Shown here piece after piece: positions 12,201 to 21,500 of a stretch of DNA of 64,000 nt. The notes beneath the pieces are model-generated. The model saw nothing but the letters and a program-made list of their open reading frames with translations, was not told the origin of the DNA and did no database searches. Position numbers and translations under genes: made by a program. This stretch comes from Chimonanthus salicifolius (lineage: Eukaryota > Streptophyta > Magnoliopsida > Laurales > Calycanthaceae): contig CM023542.1 in NCBI GenBank assembly GCA_013350335.1, forward strand, positions 6,248,025-6,312,024. The letters run 5' to 3'. Within the stretch, counting starts at the first letter, position 1. Every line of letters starts with the position of its first letter.

Positions 12201-14218
12201 TTTTGTCATCAAAACCCTTCCTACCCGATGAATTCACCACATACCAGCCACAAAAGAGGCCTGTTAGAGAAGCCAATTGGATTTAAAATTCTCCAATCAT
12301 ATATGTGTATGTGCTGAATGGTGGGTCATGTAAGGTACAAAGAGGAAAATACTACAAATGAACATGCATGACGGTGGCAGTGGTGCAAGGGTGGCGAAGG
12401 GGGAAGAGCAGCAGGGTCCATCCATTTAATATTTGGGACTGAATGACATGAATAAGACCTTATATAGGTTACAATGTCCATAACTCACAAGGGTAAATAA
12501 GTGCTCAAAGCTTACACTTAGTGAAGTCCAACTCTCACTCGGTACTGGTACTCTCAACATACAATTCTTACATTTGTCATTTCCTTTGAGGCATATCCTA
12601 TAAAGCAACAATCTATTGAGATGCATTCACTTTTTCAATGTTTCACAAATTAGTTTCCTGAACACCCTATATTAAGCTTTTCCATGTCAACAAAAAACAT
12701 GTATATATTTTTCCTTTTCTCCTAAACTTCTCCATAACTTCTGTGGCTGATTTACCTAGCATACATCCAAATAGCATCTTCAAAATATTTTACTCGTCCT
12801 AGGTATCGCTTTGTCGCCCTCTTCCAAAGTTTCATATGGCTCGTAAGTTTGATACATCGAGAACTGATACAATTTTGAATGGATCCTTTATTCTTATAAA
12901 GCAATAGATGGAGAATGTAAACATTCTTTTAAGATTTTTTAAACAATCTAATGAACCAACCAACCCCAATTTTCACTCAACAATATCCATCTTTATGCAG
13001 TAATACTATCTTGTCCTAATGCTCTATTTTCCTATATTTTTGCTAAAGCTATATTTACTTGTATTTTGGATATTGTCAAGCATCCCGTCATCTGCCTCCA
13101 CTTCCATAACAATCCCACTACCATATTCCATATTCAATAGATTTCTTTTTATAGAGTATGTGAAAAACTAAAATACATGAGGATATATCACGTTCCCATC
13201 ACAATAAATGTTGTTGTCAAACAAGAGCTTCTCCGGATGATTGGTTTTTGTGTGTATGTAGTACAAGTGCATGTACACACAAAGGCAAATTCTAAGATAC
13301 ATTTCTCGCCTACCTTTTATTTCCTAATCTTCCATTAAGACCCATGATTTTCTAAAAAGGGCATTTATCATCTAAACAATTCAAATAATTACATAAAACG
13401 ATCACAGCCTCTTTCAAAGCTCACCAAAAGAAAACACAAGAATCGGAGAGCGCCCAAAAAATTAAACGCAGTTATTAGATTAGATAAAATACGCAAGTAT
13501 AAATTGCAGTTAACATTACTTTAGTATCAGCAGCAGCAGCTTTTCAAACATACTCCTCCATAACAAGGAAAGAATCCAAAAAAGAAAATTGAAAACAGAT
13601 AAAGCTCATACCATGCATGCAAGCCAAGATCTTGCCAAGATCGCTGGTTGGGGTGACCAGAACTCGGACCCCTTTCCCTGCCATCGTTAGAACACCCACC
13701 GTGTTCTCTGGATTAGACTGCAAACAACATCTCGTGTCACCAAAAGATAAATTCCAGATTCAATCGAAACCCAAAACCCCCAATAATCATGTCGTGCTCT
13801 GTTTGAATCCATGGAAGGAAAGCCATGATAATAAAGAACTAATTTAAAATAAATACATCAAAATTGGCCATTTTTTGTTAAAAAATGTTTTCCAGGACAA
13901 GCAATTCAAGACTTTCCATGCATTCAAACAGAGTCCAAAATGGAGGAATGGTGTAAAATAAAGGTGAGGGGTGGAGAGAGAACCGATACCTGTGTTTTGG
14001 CCCCACATATGAGATTGATGGCATCAGCCTGGGCTTGGAATCGGTTCGGAGAATAATCGCCGTTGCGCATCCATTCCGAGTTATCGATACAGATCATGGT
14101 GGCCTGAACAAGGCAAACGGACGGTTAGATGAAACCAAATATGGAAAAGAAAGATGGTCAAACCCCAACCGTCGCATTGGAGCAGAGATGAAGAGAGACG
14201 CAGGACCTCAAGAACCAT
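3204..14218 (-). CDS. RPN10: 26S proteasome non-ATPase regulatory subunit 4 (RPN10), ubiquitin receptor
   Basis: RPN10 binds polyubiquitin chains and sits at the base-lid junction of the 19S regulatory particle. Coding exons (minus strand, 5' to 3'): 14207-14218, 13990-14103, 13612-13717, 7917-8031, 7623-7832, 7235-7541, 6234-6369, 5700-5803, 5546-5614, 3204-3254. They total 1224 nt and give 407 aa with every phase consistent. Exon 1 codes only MVLE, then a GT donor; exon 2 resumes [20 protein letters not shown], the family's invariant N-terminus, which fixes the start. The von Willebrand A domain covers about residues 4-188. UIM1 ([16 protein letters not shown]) is at about 221-236, UIM2 ([13 protein letters not shown]) at about 291-303, and a weaker third UIM-like helix (EIANALQMSV) at about 330-339. 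A short KPP-less acidic/lysine tail ends in NEGEK. Length is close to other plant RPN10 proteins (about 390-400 aa). Intron 3 is 5.6 kb and intron 9 is 2.3 kb, both repeat-laden. Confidence 0.97.
6390..6656 (+). mobile_element. LINE 3' fragment (end of RNase H region plus tail), in RPN10 intron 6
   Basis: On the plus strand, antisense to RPN10, a short frame reads [20 protein letters not shown]. This resembles the end of the RNase H domain of plant L1-type LINE ORF2 proteins (ADxLAKxG). It is followed by the usual untranslated tail with TTTCTCTCAATAAAATTGG and an A-rich end. Nothing upstream of the RNase H end is preserved, as expected for a 5'-truncated insertion. Confidence 0.7.
8400..8694 (+). 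mobile_element. LINE ORF2 fragment, 5' piece (RPN10 intron 3)
   Basis: Broken plus-strand frames carry [18 protein letters not shown] and [16 protein letters not shown] words. These match the segment after the reverse transcriptase in plant L1 LINEs (LxRxFLWGG...HLVxW; ALLxKWLWR). Stops and frameshifts show it is dead. The LINE text resumes at about 9836 after an inserted block. Confidence 0.65.
8972..9050. repeat. inverted repeat with perfect 21-bp arms
   Basis: CACTTGATCTTAGTGGTCAAA (21 bp) at 8972-8992 is the exact reverse complement of 9030-9050, with a 37-bp loop. Weaker pairing continues outward to about 8945 and 9080, giving a fold-back of roughly 130 bp. It looks like a MITE or the core of one. 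Confidence 0.85.
9058..9645. repeat. perfect tandem duplication, 2 x 294 bp
   Basis: Positions 9058-9351 and 9352-9645 read identically throughout, with no mismatch seen. The unit starts ATTTTATTTTGAGCTGAAAT and ends ACAAACTTATAT. The identity means a very recent duplication or an assembly artefact. Confidence 0.95.
9836..11057 (+). mobile_element. LINE ORF2 fragment, 3' piece with tail (RPN10 intron 3)
   Basis: Starts with [17 protein letters not shown] words (plant LINE: LWxxVIxxKYG). At about 10390-10570 it contains a decayed zf-RVT domain: [10 protein letters not shown]...ITARNF...[18 protein letters not shown]...IWSQLLP. The end is typical of LINEs: GCCTCCGGTTTGCACC, then GATGAAATAAAAGTTTTGCTCAACTCTCCC broken into an A-rich run of AAAGAAAGAAAG. 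Orientation is antisense to RPN10. Confidence 0.75.
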
Positions 14219-14566
14219 GGCTGGAAGAAGATGGAGCCGTGCAGAGAAGCAAGATTACAGCGTTGAGCAACTTTGCTTTGTTGAGCAGAGAATTTTTTGC
14301 GTACTCCACCGAGTTTTACAATTTTAAGAAGGGTACTCAATGTTCAGTGCTCACTTAAATTATTTAATTCATAAAATTTTTATTTACTCTAATGTACCTG
14401 GTTTTAGGGTCTAAAACTTAAAGAAGAGCTTTGTGGAAAATTACTTTGTAGTATTTAAATTATTTTTATTTTATGTTCGTAATCAATCTTTAATGAATGG
14501 AATTTGCATCTTTGCCTGTATTTCTTGTATTTGTTTTATTTTCTATTATCTTTAGGCGTTCATTTT
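14219..14566 (-). promoter_or_regulatory. RPN10 5' flank / presumed promoter
   Basis: The sequence directly upstream of the RPN10 start codon must hold its 5' UTR and promoter. I see no clear TATA box at a fixed distance and no TGGGC proteasome element in the stretch I checked, so this call rests on position only. Confidence 0.4.
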
Positions 14567-14779
14567 AACATAGACAAAATCTTTTTAAAGACACGAGATA
14601 GAGTGAAATATTCATTTTATATCTATCGATACATCACTCAAGAAGTACCGGTGCACCAATATGAAGAACATATATATAGCTTATTATCGGTGCACCCATA
14701 CTTGTTGAGCGGTGCACCAATAGAGAAAAAATAGATATTTCACTTTATCCTGTGTCTTCTAAAAGATTTTGACCGTGTT
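14567..14779. mobile_element. MITE-like fold-back element with GGTGCACC repeats
   Basis: The left arm AACATAGACAAAATCTTTTT pairs imperfectly with the right arm (reverse complement AACACGGTCAAAATCTTTTA). Pairing continues through GACAC-AGATA-AGTGAAATAT on both sides. The centre has three GGTGCACC palindromes. It lies in the RPN10 5' flank. Confidence 0.7.
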
Positions 14780-15416
14780 AAGATCGTCACCCATTATCTC
14801 ATGTATGTTGAATTTTTCTGATGTTGGAATAGGATACATTTCCATTGAAGACTTGAGTTGATTTTTAGCTAAACAAATTCTTTTATAGAAAGAATCTCAA
14901 ACAATTATAATACATCAATTTTAGAAAATATTATTGAATAAGTATCCTTGAGTAACTTTTCTTCTCGTATCAATTTTATGTTATTTTTGGATCTTCTTAT
15001 GCTTATCCAAGCATGTGGTCTTTGAACTTGAGTATTTAGTAATTTTTATTAAAAATCTTGATGGCATTATATTATTTAAAGTGTGGCATAATTTCATTAG
15101 ATTGTAATTTGTAGATGGCTTCACTTTCTTTTCTAAAATTAAATATAAAGGTTTTAACTACTGAAAAATATTTACATAAATTCCTCAAAGAAGTTCGGCC
15201 AAATTTCAAACAAAAGGAACTCTAAACCCATCATTTCTAGAAATACAATCTCAGGTGTGGCTAATAGAATCATAGAAATTTTAAATGCAAAACATAAACG
15301 AATGTAGTGAAAAAATTAAATCAAATAATCCAAATTTTATAATTAATAAGGTTGAAAAAAAATCTCAAGAAGATAATTTTTCCATAATTATTTTGAAGGC
15401 GAATTTTACTCCAAAC

Positions 15417-15832
15417 CAGGGGTATATATTATATGATTCGGATTTTAAGCCCCTTATTATATCAGGGGTATATATTATGATTCGGCATCTTAAGCCCCTT
15501 ATTATATTAACTGATACGTATTGTATCGGCCGTACAGGCTTTATATCGGCCGATATATCGCTGAATTATATTGGTCCGATATTGACCGATATGATTAATA
15601 TCCGTATTTAAAAAAAAAAGGGTGATGGCCCCGGTCAATATATCGGCTGATATTTATATTTTTAATTTTTTTAAAAAAAATAGTTTTTTTTATTGTTTTT
15701 ATATTTTTTAATTCAGAAAAAATAAAATAATAGAATAATACTGATATTTTAAAAAAAAAAAAAAAAACAGGAGAGAGAATTTTATCGGTCGGCCGATATG
15801 TATTATCGGCCATGCCATTTCTTACACCCCTG
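15417..15832. mobile_element. hAT-like non-autonomous element, GATATCGGCC family, copy A
   Basis: Begins CAGGGGTATATA and ends CACCCCTG, so the ends are inverted (CAGGGGT). It is flanked on both sides by the perfect 8-bp duplication CTCCAAAC (15409-15416 and 15833-15840). The inside has several ATCGGCCGATAT-type palindromes and a duplicated 5' unit of about 50 bp that starts CAGGGGTATATATTAT twice. An 8-bp duplication and CAGGGGTG-type ends are hallmarks of the hAT superfamily. No coding capacity. Confidence 0.8.
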
Positions 15833-16249
15833 CTCCAAACATTCTTATACATCGTATGGTACTAGTTGATGCAAATAATAAATAATTAAGAAAATCGAGA
15901 GTGTAAAAAAAAATTCTAAGGAAGTGACAAAAAGAGTGAATTAATATCGTGACATGTAAAGGAAAAAAAATGAGTGAAATACTACTATTTTGTCTTTTTT
16001 TTTTTTCAATCTCACATTGCACCAATCAATTTCCGACAGGTAAAGATATAATAAACAAGGAACATGGAGGTCGAGGCATAAGAGACCTACAATGATAAAA
16101 CGTGGTGATCACTCTAAGTACCACATTAGAATTATGGTGGGTGAAACTATTTAAGAGAAAAAAATAAAATTCAAAATTATAGAAAGACATGAATATATGA
16201 GAGATAAACAAAGCAAATGTAAAAGTATTGTATATTAATAGTTTATAAC

Positions 16250-16601
16250 TAGGGGTGAAACTCGAGTCAGGTCTTGACTCGACATGCATGACTCGACTTG
16301 ATAAATAAATCGTGTCGGGTTATGAAAGTCGGGTCAGCGAGTTGGGTCTAGTTGAGAAGATAGAAACTCGATAAAATTCGAGTCAGCCCGAGTTGAGGGA
16401 TTTTCAAGTTAACCCGATCCAATCAAACCTGATCTGACCCGATTAAATTTAAGCTACAATGGATTTAAAATGCGGGTCGAGACAGAATTTGGGTTGAATC
16501 GGGTTATAATTAAAATCAAGTTGGGTTGAGATGTTCATGTCGAATCAAATCGGGTTGGATTTTAAAAAACCTGATCTGACCTAGCCCCGATTTCAGCCCT
16601 A
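16250..16601. mobile_element. hAT-like non-autonomous element of the GGGTCGGGTT type
   Basis: Terminal inverted repeats are TAGGGGTGAAA and TTTCAGCCCTA (one mismatch in 11). The inside is made of many short GGGTCGGGTT / AACCCGACCC-like words. Flanks do not show a clean 8-bp duplication, which suggests age. Related copies lie at 22.6, 31, 39.4, 40.1, 43 and 59.2 kb. Confidence 0.65.
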
Positions 16602-17399
16602 GTTAATGAATCGGTGATGAAAGAAAAAAAAGGAGAATTATCAATGAAATGATAATTTCGTACGGTTGATTTAAAAGATAGACTTTCAATTGAAGAGATA
16701 AAGTAAATTCATAAAGAGTATAAATGGTAACGACAAACTTTTTAAACATCTAATTAAAACCAATCAATATATTTTCTTTATATATATATATATATATATT
16801 TGATAAAATTATTCCCCCCCCTCTTTTCCCAGGCTCTAGACCAAAAACTCTCTATTATCTAAATCATCTAAGATTTGATTTTGACTTGTATAGTTTAACT
16901 TCTAATAGTTTTTTTTTTTTTTAAATTTTCACAAAATTATTTTTTTAGATAACAGTTCCTTTCTTGCTTAGTTTAGGCTTAAATGAAGATTTGGATTTAA
17001 GATTTTGATTTATAAATAATCAATTTCAATTAACCCACTAATTTATTAATTAATTGATTTTAAATTATGAATTATAAAAGTTATATAGTGAATATAATTA
17101 AAAAATAATTGGTCATATAATTGATGAATAAACTTGATAAATTGATATCAATCTTGCAAGAGAAGTGGCTATTATTGTAATAAAAATATATAAATTTCAA
17201 ATTATAAAAACTTAAAGATGAGTGGTTATCATAAAACATACACATGATTTCGACAATAACAATAATTCAATATCTTTCAGTCATTTAATAAATAATTAAT
17301 CTTACATACCTAATAAAAGGGTTGAGCTGAAATTAAGAGAAGAAAAAAGAATCAATAAAGGATTGATTACCTCAATCCGACCCGGCTCGGATAATAGCC

Positions 17400-18185
17400 A
17401 GCATGAATAATGTTATTAGAACTGGACCGAACCGTGGTTGAACCATCGGTTTGACCAAAACTGCGATGGCTGCAGGTTCGGTTCTGGTTGAGAACCGGCT
17501 ATCGGTCAAAACCGCAGAAAATCGGGGACCGGTTTTCTGCAGTTTTTACCAATGTTTTCCGTGAGCCTCGGACCGCGGTTCACAAATTTTGAATTTTTTT
17601 CCTTTCAAAATAATATAGAAAATGTATAAATTTGAAATATAAATGTTTATTACTATTTCTATCTCATATCTTCCACCATTTTGATGTAGTATTCAGAGTT
17701 TAAATGTTATTTTTAATATTTATATTAATGTTATTGGTAAAAGATAGCTTACTTAATTTTATATATAATATTTATATTATATTATTACTTGATCGACTTT
17801 TACCGGCTTTGACCGCTAGTTGAACCAAAAATGCCTCAAAGACGGTTCGTTAGACGGTCCGGTTCTAATAAAATTGGTTTTTACCCACAAACCGTGAACC
17901 GCGGGGGCTACAGTTCGGTTCTAATTGAAAACCGGCTATGGGTCAAAACCGCAGAAAACCAGTTAGAGCCGCGATTTTCTGCGGTTTTTACCAATGTTTT
18001 CCGTGAGCCTCGGACCGCGGTTCACAAATTTTGAATTTTTTTCCTTTCAAAATTAGATTAGAAAATATATATTTGAAATATAAATATTTATTGCATTTTC
18101 TATCATATATCTTTCACCGTTTTGATATATTATTTAGAGTTTAAATATTATTTTTAATATTTATATTAATATTATTAGTAAAACA
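17400..18185. repeat. imperfect tandem duplication, unit about 442 bp, upstream of the HSP90 gene
   Basis: Two copies share a GC-rich head (AACCGGCTATxGGTCAAAACC, TTTTACCAATGTTTTCCGTG, GCCTCGGACCGCGGTTCACA) and an AT-rich tail (TATTTATATTAATxTTATTxG). CCGTGAGCC recurs at 17559 and 18001, an offset of 442. The second copy ends less than 100 bp from the promoter elements of the HSP90 gene. The GGTTCGGTTCTAATNGAAAACCGG words suggest a palindromic transposon relic. Confidence 0.8.
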
Positions 18186-18264
18186 GTCCAACCCAAAATA
18201 TCTATAATAATCTTCATCCTCCAGTGCTAATAACATTGAGCACGAACAAATCCACTCGCTCCCT

Positions 18265-18306
18265 CCACGTCATAGAAAGCCATTAATCCAATAACAATAC
18301 GCCACC
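18265..18306 (+). promoter_or_regulatory. UPRE-like and ERSE-like elements of the ER HSP90 promoter
   Basis: CCACGTCAT at 18265-18273 is, on the other strand, ATGACGTGG, which matches the UPRE/XBP1-type site bound by plant bZIP28/bZIP60. CCAAT at 18288-18292 is followed after 9 bases by CCACC (18302-18306), one base away from the ER stress element CCAAT-N9-CCACG. A second ACGTCA at 18321 and CCAAT at 18330 follow. The sites lie 200-240 bp upstream of the TATA box. Function is inferred from motif match and gene identity. Confidence 0.55.
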
Positions 18307-18502
18307 TAACTTCGTCTCCAACGTCACAGCCAATAGAAAGTCCAGTAGGAAATCGCCATTTGTCCAGGGAAGCATCGTGGCCGTTGAAATCTCCACCATG
18401 GCAAAATAAGCCTCATCTGCACCATTTGTTTCCATCTTAAACACTCCTATCACAATACTCTCATCTATGCAAGTATCCCCTAAGGTCCCGTCTCTCGGTC
18501 AT

Positions 18503-18513
18503 TTATATATATA
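18503..18513 (+). promoter_or_regulatory. TATA box of the ER HSP90 gene
   Basis: TTATATATATA lies about 80 bp upstream of the ATG. A start near 18535 would give a 5' UTR of about 55 nt. Confidence 0.65.
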
Positions 18514-18588
18514 TCACTCTTCTGCGTTTCAAAACCAAAACCCCTTAGACGAGCAGAAGCAGAAAATTTGTAGTAGAGATTAGAGAAG

Positions 18589-21500
18589 ATGAGGAAGTGG
18601 ACACTTCCTGCCGCTCTCCTTCTACTAATTCTACTCTCTCTTCTACCTGATCAAGGTAAGTTAGGGTTTTTTACTCCGCTATTGATGCTTTTTTTTGGAT
18701 CTCCGAAATCTGCAGTTCACTATATTCGAATTCTTTGATTTGTCGTTTGACGAACTGATATTGATCTGATTCTTCATTGGTCTCGATCTTTGGATTGGAT
18801 TTTTTTTTAAGATCCGGCTTTGTTTTGTTTCTTCTTCTTCCACTGGTTCTGGATCTTTGACTTCAGTATTTTCCGCAATTAAGTCATTAATGATACTTTC
18901 GGGCTTTGGTGTTTGCATTTCTTCAGCAAGATGATCATGATCTGATTGTGGTTTCTCTTACTGATTTGTTTTTCGAGTCACTTTTTTTTAATTTTTTCCT
19001 GCAATTACTGCTTCTAACGAGCTCTGCTATTTGCATTTCTTCAAAAATATGATCGTGATCTGATTCTATTTCCTATACGGGCTTGATTTTCGAGGCAGTT
19101 TTCTTTCCTGCTATCATCTCTTCTTTCGCATTTCTTGGAAGATATGATCATTATCTGATTCTTCACAGCACATGTTTTTTTTATTGGAAAACTTTCGTAA
19201 TCTGATGATGATTTTGCCTCGCTTGTTCCCCCTTCCTCTGTTCTGGATCATTAATTTTTTGTCGAAAATTGCATGTGAATGTGTAGATCCTTTGATGATC
19301 TGTTCATTTTTTAATTATTTTTTATTTTACTTATTTGTCTGGGATCTTGATAGGTCGTAAGTTGCAAGCAAATGCGGAGGAAAATGATGATTCAGAAGGG
19401 CTGGTGGATCCTCCAAAGGTTGAGGAGAAGATTGGAGGTGCCATTCCTGATGGATTATCCACCGATTCAGATGTTGTTAAGAGGTTTTTTTTCCCATATA
19501 ATTTTGATGGATCTATTATCTGGAACTGGATGTGTTATATAGGTTCCATTTTGTTTTTTTTTTGGGTGGAAGTGGTTAACAAAATAGATGATTTTGTTTT
19601 AGGGAGTCAGAATCAATGTCTCGGAGATCTTTGCGCAATAATGCAGAGAAGTTTGAGTTCCAAGCTGAGGTTTCAAGGTTGATGGATATTCTGATCAACT
19701 CTCTGTATAGTAACAAGGACATTTTCTTGAGGGAACTGATCTCAAATGCGTCTGATGTAAGATACCTATCTTGAAATATGGAACACTATTGCCATTATTA
19801 TTGTTATATTACTATTTTGCAGTTAAGGTGCATTACTTTTATTGACATGTATTCTGTGTTTGTTAGGCATTGGATAAGATCAGATTCATGTCACTTACAG
19901 ATAAGGAGGTATTGGGTGAAGGTGACAATGCCAAGCTTGAAATTTTGGTCAGTAATGCTTCCCAGTTCCCCCTTGTGCAGCAAGAACATTGTTTTCGTGC
20001 ATACATTTTGAAAGTAGAGAAATGCTATCCCTTTTTTCAATGTTTAAGTTTGTTTATATTATTTTTACAATGCAGATTAAATTAGATAAGGAGAAGAAAA
20101 TATTATCTATTCGTGACCGAGGTATTGGAATGACAAAAGAGGATCTGATCAAGAACTTAGGAACCATAGCCAAATCTGGAACCTCAGGTATTTTTCTTGA
20201 ACCCTGATAATACGAAAAATATTAATAATATTTTCTATTCTAAAAGAGAGAAGAAATGAGTGTTAATGGTTGTGGCCTTTCAAACAGCTTTTGTGGAGAA
20301 AATGCAAACAGGAGGTGATCTCAATCTCATTGGTCAGTTTGGAGTTGGGTTTTACTCCGTATATTTGGTTGCGGACTATGTTGAAGTAATTAGCAAACAC
20401 AATGATGACCAACAGTAAGTAATCTGAAAATTTATGTTGATTTTGATTCTCTTGCTTATGTAGGAAGTTTGCTTTGTGTAATTGTAATTGTTAATTAATT
20501 ATATATCTTGTATTGATCATTTAGGTATGTATGGGAGTCAAAGGCTGATGGAGCCTTTGCAATTTCAGAGGATACATGGAACGAACCACTGGGGCGTGGC
20601 ACAGAGATCAGGCTGCATCTCAGGGAAGAAGCTGGTGAATATTTGGAGGAGGACAAATTAAAAGTGAGTGTCTTGAACCTTTTATAAGATTCTGTTTGCT
20701 TTTCCTTACAATGTTCACTGCAGTAGCTCCAGTGGACATTCTAACCTGCTTTGGACATCCTATCTGTTATGAATGATTGTTGCAGTGAATCTTTTACTTG
20801 CTTTTGTTTATTTCTTCATAGATATAGTAAACACATGAAAGCTTGCTGCAATTGCAACAAACAAATGAACTATATCTTCCTGAAATTCTCATTTAAGATT
20901 TTTGTTGCATGGCTTAGATTCTCCATTGAGTAGGATCCTCATTTCTCACAACATTTGAAATGGAATTGCACGAAGAAGTTCATTACTAAAATAAAGAACT
21001 TCTAAGTAAAATCTATTTCAAGGTTGGAAGATAAATAACATGGGATGGTATGCATGCTATCTTGGTTGGGGTTAACTGATATGACTTAATTCTATAATCT
21101 GTATCCATTGGGTCCTCTACATACATGGTAATCCTCTCTTGCCTACATGATATTTCCTTTTGGCATTTCTATTATGTGTTTAGTTCCTGAAGCTCTTGCA
21201 ATTATGTTGGTTTGATCCCTCTTGATGAGCTCATTTTATGACGATATTGGTCCAATTTTGGAAAAAAGAAAATGATCCTGTTCTCTTGTTTTTGTCATTA
21301 TTCTCACGCGACATGTACACTTCAGTACCATGGGTGTTTACGTTTTGATCCTCCAAATTGTAGATTTTGCTTTATCATCATCAAAGCAATTTCCTCATCT
21401 ATCTAATGCCCCAACCTTTGTATGTCAAAAGAATTATGTTTCTGTTGATTAGGCAAATTATGCTTCATGTATCTTTGAAAATGCAATCGTACTCAATGTT

